From contig CAIKBL010000083.1 in assembly GCA_903825645.1 (NCBI GenBank), positions 1-64,000 of the forward strand: a DNA stretch of 64,000 nt, in the 5' to 3' direction. The notes beneath the pieces are model-generated. The model saw only the letters and a list, made by a program, of their open reading frames with translations. It made no database searches and was not told where the DNA came from. Positions 45,724-54,512 of this stretch are shown here, one piece after another. Within the stretch, counting starts at the first letter, position 1. The number at the start of each line of letters is the position of its first letter. A program made the translations under genes and the position numbers. This DNA is from an uncultured Pseudomonadota bacterium. GTDB taxonomy: Bacteria; Pseudomonadota; Gammaproteobacteria; Ga0077536.

Positions 45724-46484
45724 TGGCCCACGCTTTTACTGTCATCACGTTATTTCCGGAATTCGTTGAGGCGTTTGCGCAGGTCGGGCTTGCCCGCAAG
45801 GCTACTTCTCTTGGATTACTCCAACTTAACACGCTGAATCCCCGCGACTTCACCCACGACGCGAGACGGACGGTCGATGACGTGTCGTATGGGGGAGGGC
45901 CGGGGATGGTGATGCAGGTCGCGCCGCTTCGGGCGGCCATCCGTCAGGCGCGCGCCTCATTGCCCGAGGCCCACGTCATTTATCTGAGCCCGCAGGGGCG
46001 TCGCCTGGTCCAGGCGGATATGGCGGCGTTGCTGCAATGCCCGCAACTCGTGTTCGTGGCCGGTCGGTATGAAGGGATCGATGAGCGGGTGGTGATGCAT
46101 GATGTCGACGCCGAGTGGTCGATTGGTGACTACGTGCTGTCCGGCGGCGAGTTACCCGCCATGGTATTGATGGACGGGCTCATTCGCCTTATCCCCGGGG
46201 TCATCGGCGCGCCCGAGTCGGCAATTGCCGAATCCTTTATGGATGGGCTGCTCGATTTTCCACACTATACGCGACCCGAAATCATCGATGGGCAGCCGGT
46301 GCCGCCGGTCCTGTTGAGTGGTAATCACCTGGCGATTGCGCGCTGGCGGCTGCGCGAAGCCGTTCGCCGAACCCTGGTCCGGCGGCCTGATTTGCTCGAA
46401 CAAGCGAGTCACCCGGTGGAGATCGCGAAGATAATCCGCGAGATCACCACAGAAATATCACAAAAAACCGACGACCGGACTTAA
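45723..46484 (+). CDS. trmD: tRNA (guanine-37-N1)-methyltransferase
   Basis: This 253-residue SPOUT methyltransferase makes m1G37, preventing frameshifts. It has [44 protein letters not shown] and the knot [22 protein letters not shown] 45723 shares bases with the rimM stop. Confidence 0.97.
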   Translation: MAHAFTVITLFPEFVEAFAQVGLARKATSLGLLQLNTLNPRDFTHDARRTVDDVSYGGGPGMVMQVAPLRAAIRQARASLPEAHVIYLSPQGRRLVQADMAALLQCPQLVFVAGRYEGIDERVVMHDVDAEWSIGDYVLSGGELPAMVLMDGLIRLIPGVIGAPESAIAESFMDGLLDFPHYTRPEIIDGQPVPPVLLSGNHLAIARWRLREAVRRTLVRRPDLLEQASHPVEIAKIIREITTEISQKTDDRT

Positions 46485-46509
46485 TCACGGCAGCTTTATC
46501 CGCTATAAT
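46481..46509 (+). promoter_or_regulatory. Possible internal promoter before rplS
   Basis: TTAATC (46481-46486) and a perfect TATAAT (46504-46509) have 17-bp spacing, at the end of trmD and 37 bp before the rplS start codon. Confidence 0.6.
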
Positions 46510-46546
46510 TCCGTGCTTACCACGGGCTCAAACGCTGGAGTACCTT

Positions 46547-46915
46547 ATGACCGATTTGATTCGCCAATTAGAAGCCGAGCTGACCGAGCGCAAACTTCCC
46601 GATTTCGCTCCGGGTGACACCATTGTCGTGCAGGTCAAAGTCGTCGAGGGAGCTCGCGAACGCCTTCAGGCTTTTGAAGGGGTCGTTATCGCAAAACGAA
46701 ACCGTGGTGCGAATTCCTCGTTTACTGTGCGCAAGATATCGCATGGTGAGGGGGTTGAGCGCGTTTTCCCGACCTACAGCCCGATGGTGGCGGATGTCGT
46801 TGTGAAGCGTCGCGGCGCGGTGCGCCGGGCGAAGCTCTACTACATGCGTGATTTGAAAGGTAAGGCGGCGCGTATCAAGGAAAAAATTGCGTCCAGCAGA
46901 CGGCAAGCCGGCTGA
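46547..46915 (+). CDS. rplS: Ribosomal protein bL19
   Basis: This 122-residue 50S protein has [26 protein letters not shown], then [43 protein letters not shown] in standard order. It ends the operon, followed by a hairpin at 46931. Confidence 0.97.
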   Translation: MTDLIRQLEAELTERKLPDFAPGDTIVVQVKVVEGARERLQAFEGVVIAKRNRGANSSFTVRKISHGEGVERVFPTYSPMVADVVVKRRGAVRRAKLYYMRDLKGKAARIKEKIASSRRQAG

Positions 46916-46930
46916 GGGATTAGCGAATCA

Positions 46931-46958
46931 AGGCACATCGCGCCGATGCGATGTGCCT
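46931..46958 (+). terminator. Hairpin after rplS
   Basis: AGGCACATCGC (46931-46941) and GCGATGTGCCT (46948-46958) form a perfect 11-bp stem with a six-base loop. There is no T-run, so it may stop processing rather than cause intrinsic termination by itself. Confidence 0.5.
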
Positions 46959-46984
46959 GAAATAGGCCGCGCTTGCGCGTCGGC

Positions 46985-47275
46985 CTAATGCGCGAAACGT
47001 CGTGAGAGGTAGGCGGCGATATCGGCCGATTCATAGAGCCAACTGATCTGGTTAGGCTCGTCTTCGATTCTCAAGCAGGGAACCTGGGCTTTACCGCCAC
47101 CCGCGCTCAACTCTTGCCGGCGTCCCGCATCGTGATCGATGTCCCGCATTTCCAGCGTCACGCCCAGATCGCGCATCGTCTGTCGGACCTTGGCGCAAAA
47201 CCAGCAACTTTCCGAGTGATAGAGTGCCAAGCCTTTTGTAATATTCGTTTGTGTGGGTGAGTCTGTAGGGCTCAT
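46985..47275 (-). CDS. Glutaredoxin/GST N-terminal-domain protein
   Basis: The 96-residue thioredoxin-fold protein has LALYHSESCWFCAKVRQTM with a CxxC (CWFC), then KAQVPCLRIE with the cis-Pro and YESADIAAYLS. It is a single-domain glutaredoxin-like form of the GST N-terminal family and may reduce disulfides or bind glutathione. It faces rplS and is divergent from xerD. Confidence 0.82.
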   Translation of the reverse strand: MSPTDSPTQTNITKGLALYHSESCWFCAKVRQTMRDLGVTLEMRDIDHDAGRRQELSAGGGKAQVPCLRIEDEPNQISWLYESADIAAYLSRRFAH

Positions 47276-47368
47276 GTGCAGTTCCGCGATTTTTGATTAG
47301 GATTAAAGCCCCGCTAGGCTAACGTTAGGTTGGGATTCGGACAAGCAGATCGCGCACAGGATTTTGAC

Positions 47369-48277
47369 ATGATTCCAAAGGGAGAATCCGCGCCGGACAT
47401 CCACCCGCTGGTGGGGCGTTTCCTCGACAGCCTGTGGGCGGAAGATGGCGTCAGCGACAATACCCTCGAGGCCTATCGCAACGATCTGGCGAAACTCAGC
47501 GTGTTTATCCGGCACGCTGGCGGCAGTCTTGAAACGACCTCCGAAGCCGAGCTGTTTTCTTTTCTCAGCGTAGAGAGCGTCCTATCGACACGAACGGCGG
47601 CGCGACGCCTTTCCGCGCTGCGTCGATTCTTCCGGTACCTCGTTCGCGAACGCATGATTGCCACCGATCCGACCCAACGGATCGCCAGTCCTCGGATAGG
47701 GCGCGCCCTACCGAAAGCGATGTCTGAAATCGAGGTTGAAGCCCTGCTCGCCGCACCCGATACCGAGACGCTGTTGGGGTTGCGAGACCGCACCATGCTT
47801 GAGCTACTCTACGCGACCGGTTTGCGGGTCTCTGAGCTGGTCGGTATTCTCGTGACACAAATTAACTTATCGCAGGGCGTGGTTCGCGTCATCGGCAAGG
47901 GCGATCGCGAACGCCTTGTGCCCGTCGGCGAGGAGGCGCATGGCTGGTTAATTCGGTTTTTCCAGCACGGGCGGCCCGAGTTGTTGCACGGACGCCCGGC
48001 TGAGCACGCTTTCCCGACCTACCGGGGTGCCGGCATGACGCGACAGGCGTTTTGGTACTTGATTAAACGATACGCCCGCAAGGCCGAGATCACCGCGATG
48101 CTGTCACCCCATACGCTCCGGCATGCGTTCGCGACCCACCTGCTGAATCACGGGGCCGATCTGCGCGTCGTTCAGATGTTGCTTGGGCACGCGGACATCT
48201 CAACAACCCAGATTTACACGCACGTGGCGCAGGCGCGCCTGAAGCAGCTCCACCAAACTCACCATCCACGTGGCTAG
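47369..48277 (+). CDS. xerD: Tyrosine recombinase XerD
   Basis: The 302-residue recombinase resolves chromosome dimers at dif with XerC. The N-terminal SAM-like domain contains EDGVSDNTLEAYRNDL. The catalytic set is Arg in GLRVSEL, Lys in GKGDRERLVP, HTLRHAFATH (His, Arg), GHADISTTQIYTH (His and the nucleophilic Tyr). ATG 47369 follows CAGGA. In enterics xerD precedes dsbC; here an opposite-strand ATPase gene lies between. Confidence 0.93.
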   Translation: MIPKGESAPDIHPLVGRFLDSLWAEDGVSDNTLEAYRNDLAKLSVFIRHAGGSLETTSEAELFSFLSVESVLSTRTAARRLSALRRFFRYLVRERMIATDPTQRIASPRIGRALPKAMSEIEVEALLAAPDTETLLGLRDRTMLELLYATGLRVSELVGILVTQINLSQGVVRVIGKGDRERLVPVGEEAHGWLIRFFQHGRPELLHGRPAEHAFPTYRGAGMTRQAFWYLIKRYARKAEITAMLSPHTLRHAFATHLLNHGADLRVVQMLLGHADISTTQIYTHVAQARLKQLHQTHHPRG

Positions 48278-48281
48278 CGAA

Positions 48282-50081
48282 TTAAAGCGTTGATGGCCCG
48301 GCGGGTTGGGCGGGAGGTACCACGGCAAGGACTTCGCTGAAGGTTGATTTGCCAGCGGCGACCTTGTGTGCACCCGCCAGTCGCAGTGGCCGCATGCCTT
48401 CGCGGATCGCCATCTCCCGCAATACCGACGTCTGCACGCCGGGACGAATCAAATGCGCGACGGATTCGCTCACGGTCATGATTTCGAACAGACCTTCGCG
48501 ACCGCGGAAACCGGTGTTCCGGCATTCGTCACAACCCGTGGCGCGTGCCATCCGTTGCGGCGCCGTCAACGGATAGGCACCCACGAGTGCCTGCCACGCC
48601 CGGCGATCGAGCGCGGTGTCGGTTTTGCAGTGTGGGCACAGCACTCGGACGAGACGTTGGGCCATCGCGCCGAGCAAAGTGGCCCCAATCAGATAAGGCT
48701 CGACTCCGAGATCCATCAGTCGGGTAATCGCCGAGGGCGCATCATTGGTATGCAAGGTCGAGAGCACGAGATGTCCGGTTAGGGCCGCTTGTGTCGCCAC
48801 TTCAGCCGTCTCCCGATCGCGGATTTCCCCGACCATGATTATGTCCGGATCTTGCCGTAATAAGGTCCTGACCCCTGCTGCAAAATCAAGTTCGATATTA
48901 GGCTGTACTTGCATCTGATTGAAGGAGGCTTCAACCATCTCGATCGGATCTTCAATCGTACAGATATTGATGGCCGGTCTTGCGATGGCCCTGAGCGCCG
49001 AATAAAGCGTCGTCGGTTTACCTGAGCCGGTGGGCCCGGTGACGAGAACTATCCCGTGGGGATGTCCGACGATTTGGTTCCAGGCGTCGATCTCGGCCGC
49101 TTCAAAGCCGAGCGCGGCAAAGGGCTGCTCAAGTTTCTCCGGATCGAAAATACGCATCACGAGTTTTTCGCCGAAAGCCGTCGGCATCGTGGATAAGCGC
49201 AGTTCGACTTCCTTGCCGAGCGTTGTTTTGGTCTTGAGACGGCCATCCTGCGGCCTGCGTTTATCGGCGACGTCCATGCGCCCGATCGATTTGATCCGAC
49301 TTGTGATGGCCGAAATGATGGGCGTCGGCATCTGATTGACGAGGTGTAATACCCCATCAATTCGGAATTTCACATTGCCGTCCTCGCGCCTAGGTTCAAA
49401 GTGGATATCGCTGGCGCGCTGCTCAAACGCATATTGCAGTAACCAATCGACCAAATGGACGACGTGCCGATCGTTAGCGTCCGGCTCACCGATTTGGCCT
49501 AGCTGCGTGAGCTGCTCAAGATTTTCGATCCCGCTGGGGCGCTCCGCCGCCTTGCTGGCCGTTGCCTTGAAAATCGATCGACTGACGCCATAGAACTCGC
49601 GGAGATAACGGGTGATGTCTGTCGGGTTGGCGAGCACCCGATGGATACGACGCTTGATGATAGGGGCAATTTCCGCCTCCCACTCAATCACGAAGGGCTC
49701 GGCCGAGGCAATGGTGACGGCGTCGTCGCGCACTTCGATGGGGATAAAACCGAACCGGGTGGCGTAGGCTTGAGAGACCAAGCCCGTGATCGCTTCCACA
49801 TCAATTTTCAGCGGATCAATCCGGACATAGGGCAAGCGTAAGCTCTCGGCCGTCAGGCGCGTCACGGTCTCCAGTGCGAGCAGATACGGCGGCACTGTGG
49901 CGCTGGGTACATTTTGTGCGGCGATTTGGACGAAAGGGTGCCGAGAATCATTGACGCGGATATTGGCGGCGATTTGCTGCGCTGTGCGCGGGCTCAGCAC
50001 GCCGTTTGCGACCAGTAGTTCGAGCACTTCGGGCAATTCGAGACGCCGGTTGGCGGGGCGCGTTGGGCGGATCTCGAGCAT
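48282..50081 (-). CDS. GspE/PilB-type secretion ATPase with Pro in the Walker A loop
   Basis: This 599-residue type II secretion/type IV pilus ATPase has an N-terminal GspE_N-like domain, an RASDIHFEPRREDGNVKFRIDG stretch, Walker A GPTGSGKPTTLYS, Asp box CTIEDPIEM, Walker B RQDPDIIMVGEIRD, His box TGHLVLSTLHTND, and a tetracysteine zinc site (CPHC and CDEC). The Walker A threonine that usually follows Lys and binds Mg2+ is Pro. No other gsp or pil genes are near. It is opposite to xerD and dsbC and four bases from xerD. ATG 50081 is chosen over GTG 50084. Confidence 0.92.
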   Translation of the reverse strand: MLEIRPTRPANRRLELPEVLELLVANGVLSPRTAQQIAANIRVNDSRHPFVQIAAQNVPSATVPPYLLALETVTRLTAESLRLPYVRIDPLKIDVEAITGLVSQAYATRFGFIPIEVRDDAVTIASAEPFVIEWEAEIAPIIKRRIHRVLANPTDITRYLREFYGVSRSIFKATASKAAERPSGIENLEQLTQLGQIGEPDANDRHVVHLVDWLLQYAFEQRASDIHFEPRREDGNVKFRIDGVLHLVNQMPTPIISAITSRIKSIGRMDVADKRRPQDGRLKTKTTLGKEVELRLSTMPTAFGEKLVMRIFDPEKLEQPFAALGFEAAEIDAWNQIVGHPHGIVLVTGPTGSGKPTTLYSALRAIARPAINICTIEDPIEMVEASFNQMQVQPNIELDFAAGVRTLLRQDPDIIMVGEIRDRETAEVATQAALTGHLVLSTLHTNDAPSAITRLMDLGVEPYLIGATLLGAMAQRLVRVLCPHCKTDTALDRRAWQALVGAYPLTAPQRMARATGCDECRNTGFRGREGLFEIMTVSESVAHLIRPGVQTSVLREMAIREGMRPLRLAGAHKVAAGKSTFSEVLAVVPPAQPAGPSTL

Positions 50082-50100
50082 CACAACTCTCTGCCTTCCA

Positions 50101-50128
50101 GGCGTCGAAAGCGACGCCGTTTTATTTT
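50101..50128 (+). terminator. Plus-strand intrinsic terminator upstream of the GspE-like gene
   Basis: GGCGTCG-AAAG-CGACGCC (50101-50118) is a perfect seven-bp stem followed by GTTTTATTTT. It is oriented to stop plus-strand transcription coming from xerD across the GspE-like gene in antisense. Confidence 0.7.
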
Positions 50129-50444
50129 GCCATGGATTGTCGGCGGCGCAGGGTCAAGTTCGCCCCAGGGGCCTTGGGCTAGTAGCGCCCCTCAGCTCGG
50201 TTCAACACGCGTCAGGTGCAGTGTAACGGTCGCGGCCCGCGATCGTCGTCAAGCACCGCCCGAGGCACTACCGTCCGGGTAAAATTGCAACTAAATATCC
50301 GATTAGCGGTGGCGAGCGACGAGATGTCGACCTATAGGCCACGGGCTCGCCGTCCAGATGTCAATCACTGTCTCTGGCTGCCCAGACCACGACCGCCTAC
50401 AATCTCGCCTGTCCCCTTATTTTATGGACACCGGAGCCCGTCGC
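50129..50444. other. Divergent upstream region of dsbC, no gene seen
   Basis: About 316 bp with no recognisable gene. A TACAAT -10-like element at 50398-50403, with no good -35, lies 42 bp before the dsbC start. The promoter of the GspE-like gene must lie at the left part but was not identified. Confidence 0.4.
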
Positions 50445-51170
50445 ATGCGTAAACCCTACTTGGCCGCTTTTTTCGGATTGCTAGCCGTCACCATGAGTGT
50501 CTCCGCGGACACCCATCTACAAGCTGATTTGGCGGCCAAGCTAAAAGCCGTTATGCCGGATGCCAAGATAACCAGCGTCAAGCCTGGACCTATTCCAGGC
50601 CTGTATGAAGTGATGCTGGGCGCCACGGTGCTCTATATGACGCAGGATGGCCGTTTCGCCGTCAGGGGAGACATCTTCGACTTGCGCAACAAGACCAATC
50701 TTACGGACGTGACGCGCGCGGTCGCCCGCGTGAGTGCTTTTGCCGGACAGCGGTCTAATGTCATCGAATTCGCGGCGACGAATGGTAAGCCGCAGCACAC
50801 GCTTTATGTCTTTACCGACATCGATTGCGGCTATTGCCGGAAATTTCACCAGCAGGTCACGGAGCTGAATGCCGCCGGCATTTCGGTGCGCTATCTGTCA
50901 TTCCCACGTACCGGTCTGAATACCGAATCCTACCGCAAGGCCGTGTCGGTCTGGTGTTCAGCCGATCCTAAGGCGGCGCTCACCGCCGCCAAAGCAGGAC
51001 AGCCCCTGGTAAACAAGACCTGTGATAACCCGGTGGCGGCGCAGTACGAGTTGGGACAATCGATAGGCGTCCATGGTACCCCGGCCGTTTTCTCCGAGGA
51101 CGGTGAAGAGCTCGGGGGTTACATTCCGGCGCCAGAACTCATCAAAATGCTGAAATCTGGCAATATTTGA
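50445..51170 (+). CDS. dsbC: Thiol:disulfide isomerase DsbC-like
   Basis: This 241-residue periplasmic protein has a signal peptide (YLAAFFGLLAVTMSVSAD), an N-terminal dimerisation domain (VMPDAKITSVKPGPIPGLYEV), and a thioredoxin domain with FTDIDCGYCRKFHQQV (CGYC) and the cis-Pro in GVHGTPAVFSEDG. It corrects wrong disulfides. ATG 50445 is preferred; ATG 50424 would add seven residues. Confidence 0.93.
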   Translation: MRKPYLAAFFGLLAVTMSVSADTHLQADLAAKLKAVMPDAKITSVKPGPIPGLYEVMLGATVLYMTQDGRFAVRGDIFDLRNKTNLTDVTRAVARVSAFAGQRSNVIEFAATNGKPQHTLYVFTDIDCGYCRKFHQQVTELNAAGISVRYLSFPRTGLNTESYRKAVSVWCSADPKAALTAAKAGQPLVNKTCDNPVAAQYELGQSIGVHGTPAVFSEDGEELGGYIPAPELIKMLKSGNI

Positions 51171-51183
51171 AATATTTGCCCGC

Positions 51184-51927
51184 TTAGGGCGAAGCGGTTG
51201 GCGACGGGATGAGGGTTGCCACGGTCACTTTGCCGTGTTCATCCTGATACGCTATTTTCACCGGTAGATAACCGTACTCGGCAGCACACCACAGGGTAGT
51301 CTGTCGTTGCGTTCCGGCGCGGGCATACACAATCTTTTGCGCGATTACGGCACGATTTTGGATTGCCACCGTCTCTTCCCCCACACGCTGCAGGTGATAG
51401 CTACGCAGCTGCCGATCATCCGCAACCACATAGTCCAGTGCCGTCGTCGCGTGAGAGAGATCCCGCATCAAGGCTAACTGGTAGGACAGCTTGTCGAGCA
51501 CCCGTCCACGGAAAATTAACGCGGTGCTCCCCGCCTTATCGCTGAAGAGTGCCTTGCCGTCGCGTCGGTCAAAACGTACCTTTTGGGATTTGTGTTTGCC
51601 GCCCGCGTGACGCAGGAAGGTATAGTCGAGCGGACGGACTTCGTTCGCATTGATTTCGCCTTCACTGATCTCCGCTTCGCCCGCATCGCGCAGGAGCGCC
51701 GCCAATCCAGTGGGCCGCAGATCCGAGGTGAATCGATAGTGCCCAGCAGGTGCCAAGGTGAGACGTCGCTCGAGTTGACCCACTTCTAGCCCGGCGGTGC
51801 GCACGGTATAAAGCGCGTGGAAACTCTGCAGCTCAGCCGCACAGACGCCGGTCAGCGGCATCCCACCGACGGCGAGTAAACAGCCCCAGGCGCGTAAGAC
51901 AGTCGCGAACGGGAAAAACAAACGCAT
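51184..51927 (-). CDS. Exported DUF3108 protein
   Basis: This 247-residue protein has a signal peptide (TVLRAWGCLLAVGGMPLTGVCAAE) and the DUF3108 pattern: FHALYTVRTAGLEVGQLERRL, HYRFTSDLRPTGLAALLR, VRPLDYTFLR, DKLSYQLALMRDL and a late YGYLPVKIAYQD. Function unknown; members are periplasmic and often annotated near purine or envelope genes. It converges with dsbC. Confidence 0.82.
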   Translation of the reverse strand: MRLFFPFATVLRAWGCLLAVGGMPLTGVCAAELQSFHALYTVRTAGLEVGQLERRLTLAPAGHYRFTSDLRPTGLAALLRDAGEAEISEGEINANEVRPLDYTFLRHAGGKHKSQKVRFDRRDGKALFSDKAGSTALIFRGRVLDKLSYQLALMRDLSHATTALDYVVADDRQLRSYHLQRVGEETVAIQNRAVIAQKIVYARAGTQRQTTLWCAAEYGYLPVKIAYQDEHGKVTVATLIPSPTASP

Positions 51928-52035
51928 ATGTTAAGATTCCACTCCGGTCACTGCCGCGCGTGACCCCGCACTGGGGCACCTCTAAGGTTAACGCGGTCAG
52001 GCACGTACCGATCCGATTATAACCAGATCCAGCGC

Positions 52036-53478
52036 ATGACTAGCCTTCTTGAAAATACCCTGTCTGCTTCCGTCATCGTGGTCGGTGACATCATGCTCGA
52101 CCGCTACTGGCGCGGGCTTGCGACGCGCATGTCGCCTGAGGCGCCGGTACCCATCGTGCGGGTGGTGGGCGATGAGCCGCGTGTCGGGGGGGCGGCGAAC
52201 GTGGCGGCCAATGCGGCGGCGCTGGGCGCAACCGTCTCGCTGATAGGGATCACGGGTGACGATGCGGATGCCCACGTGCTGGAAGCGCTGTGCCATGATC
52301 ACGGCTTGAACACGCATTTTATTCGCTGCCCGCAAATCCCAACAACCGTCAAACTTCGGGTGCTCGCCCAGCACCAGCAATTGATTCGGATGGATTTTGA
52401 GGCGACACCGCCAGCGGCGCTGGAAGGGGCGGTGCATGCTGCCTTACTGGCCTGTCTCAAGGACGCGCGGGTGGTGGTTTTCTCCGACTACGCCAAAGGA
52501 GCATTGAGCAACGTCTCGACGCTTATCGCGAGCGCTAAACAGGCGGACAAAATCGTCATTGTCGATCCGAAGGGGACCGACTTTGCGCGCTATCGTGGGG
52601 CAGACTTGTTGACGCCAAATCTGAGTGAGTTCGAGGCAGTCGTCGGCAAGTGTGAAGACGACGCGGCGATCGTTAAAGGTGCTGAAGCCCTGTGCCGTGA
52701 ACATGCGTTGGGCGCCGTCTTGGTGACCCGGGGTGAGCACGGCATGACCTTGGTAGCGGCGTCCGGGCGTGTCACCCATCTCGCGACACGCGCGCGCGAC
52801 GTGTTCGATGTCACGGGCGCGGGCGATACGGTTTGCGCGGCGTTAGCCTGGTCTCTCGCTGAAGGCATCGCGCTTGAGCGGGCGGTTGATTTCGCGAATA
52901 CCGCCGCCGGTATCGCCGTTGGGAAAGTAGGGACGGCGATTGTGACGGCGGCAGAGATGCATGCATTGACGGCGCGTCCTGCGGTGTGCGCCGGCGCCGA
53001 GGTCCTGACTCTTCCTGAGCTGTTGGAGGCGGTGAAGACGGCCAAACACAAGGGCCTGCGGATCGTGCTGACCAATGGTTGTTTTGATGTGCTACATGCT
53101 GGCCATGTCCGCTATTTGGAAGCCGCGGCAGCCCTCGGCGAGCGTCTCGTCATTGCGGTTAATTCGGATGCGTCCGTGCAACGCATCAAGGGATCGGGGC
53201 GACCCGTCAATGGACTCGCGGCGCGTGTCGAGGTGCTCTCCCGGTTGCGCGGGGTGGACTGGATCGTCACCTTTGATACCGATACGCCGCAGCAGCTTAT
53301 TGCCGCGGTGCTACCGGACGTGTTGGTGAAGGGCGGCGATTATGATGTCACTACTATCGCCGGGGCGGCTGAGGTCATAGCCGCGGGCGGCCGTGTCCTA
53401 GCCTTACCCTTTCATGCCGGGTTCTCGAGTACCGGCATTATCGATAAACTCGCGCGGCCTAAGGAGGATGCACTGTGA
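52036..53478 (+). CDS. hldE: Bifunctional heptose-7-phosphate kinase / heptose-1-phosphate adenylyltransferase
   Basis: The 480-residue enzyme performs two steps of ADP-heptose synthesis for the LPS inner core. The PfkB-type kinase domain (to about 320) has VVGDIMLDRYW, VGGAANVAANAAALGA and DVTGAGDTVCAALA. The nucleotidyltransferase domain starts near 345 with LTNGCFDVLHAGHVRYLEAA (HxGH). The gene overlaps hldD by four bases (GTGA). Confidence 0.96.
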   Translation: MTSLLENTLSASVIVVGDIMLDRYWRGLATRMSPEAPVPIVRVVGDEPRVGGAANVAANAAALGATVSLIGITGDDADAHVLEALCHDHGLNTHFIRCPQIPTTVKLRVLAQHQQLIRMDFEATPPAALEGAVHAALLACLKDARVVVFSDYAKGALSNVSTLIASAKQADKIVIVDPKGTDFARYRGADLLTPNLSEFEAVVGKCEDDAAIVKGAEALCREHALGAVLVTRGEHGMTLVAASGRVTHLATRARDVFDVTGAGDTVCAALAWSLAEGIALERAVDFANTAAGIAVGKVGTAIVTAAEMHALTARPAVCAGAEVLTLPELLEAVKTAKHKGLRIVLTNGCFDVLHAGHVRYLEAAAALGERLVIAVNSDASVQRIKGSGRPVNGLAARVEVLSRLRGVDWIVTFDTDTPQQLIAAVLPDVLVKGGDYDVTTIAGAAEVIAAGGRVLALPFHAGFSSTGIIDKLARPKEDAL

Positions 53479-54431
53479 TAGTCGTGACCGGGGGAGCTGG
53501 GTTCATCGGCAGCAATCTTGTCCACGCACTTAATGCACGCGGGCGGCACGATATTCTGGTGGTCGATGATTTCACGGATGGCCACAAATTCCAGAACCTG
53601 GCGGATACCCAGATCATCGATTATCTGGATTACCAGGATTTTCGTGGCGTGGTCCAGAGCTCAGCGGCGTGGTTGAAATCGATCGAGATCATCTATCACC
53701 TGGGCGCGTGCTCCGATACCACCGAGTGGGATGGCCGTTACATGCTGGATACGAATTTCAGCTATTCAAAGGCCGTCCTTAACGGCTGTGAAGCTTTGCA
53801 GATCCCGCTGGTTTACGCGTCGAGTGCGGCCGTTTATGGCGCGCACGCGCACTGCATCGAGACGCCTGAATTTGAGCAGCCGCTCAATGTGTACGGTTAT
53901 TCAAAACTGCTTTTCGATCAGCATGTCCGACATCGTGCGGGCGCGTTGCGCATTCCCGTGACAGGCCTGCGTTACTTTAACGTCTATGGTCCGCGTGAAC
54001 AGCATAAGGGCCGGATGGCAAGTGTGGTGTACCACTTCAATCAACAGCTCAAGGAGACCGGGACCGTGCGTTTGTTCGGCGCTTCCCATGGGGTTTCAGC
54101 CGGCGAGCAATGTCGAGATTTTGTGAGCGTTGAGGATGTGGTCGCGGTGACCTTGTGGTGCGGCACGCTCTCGGCTGGGGTCCGAATCTTGAACTGTGGC
54201 ACTGGGAAGATGGCGACCTTTAACGAAGTTGCACGCGAGATCATCACCTGGCACGGCACCGGGACGGTCGACTATATTCCTTTCCCGAATGACTTGTTGG
54301 GTGCCTATCAGAACCGGACCTGTGCCGATCTGGGCGCCTTGCGTGGCGCGGGTTATCCGGATGAATGTCAGGGCATTGAATCCGGGATTGCGCGTTATCT
54401 CGCTTGGCTGAACTGTGGACACCCGGCGTAG
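53475..54431 (+). CDS. hldD: ADP-L-glycero-D-manno-heptose-6-epimerase
   Basis: The 318-residue epimerase starts IVVTGGAGFIGSNLVHAL (NAD site) with VVDDFTDGHKF, has HLGACSDTTEWDG, and YGYSKLLFD with the catalytic Tyr and Lys. The start is GTG 53475, overlapping the hldE stop. It makes the heptose used by LPS core enzymes; waaA follows after 81 bp. Confidence 0.96.
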   Translation: MIVVTGGAGFIGSNLVHALNARGRHDILVVDDFTDGHKFQNLADTQIIDYLDYQDFRGVVQSSAAWLKSIEIIYHLGACSDTTEWDGRYMLDTNFSYSKAVLNGCEALQIPLVYASSAAVYGAHAHCIETPEFEQPLNVYGYSKLLFDQHVRHRAGALRIPVTGLRYFNVYGPREQHKGRMASVVYHFNQQLKETGTVRLFGASHGVSAGEQCRDFVSVEDVVAVTLWCGTLSAGVRILNCGTGKMATFNEVAREIITWHGTGTVDYIPFPNDLLGAYQNRTCADLGALRGAGYPDECQGIESGIARYLAWLNCGHPA

Positions 54432-54512
54432 CGCCAGGGGTTGGCCACGCATGTCCGCGAGCGCCGATGAACGTATTGTGAGGGTGGTCAAAACTGTTAC
54501 TGGTGTCATGCG

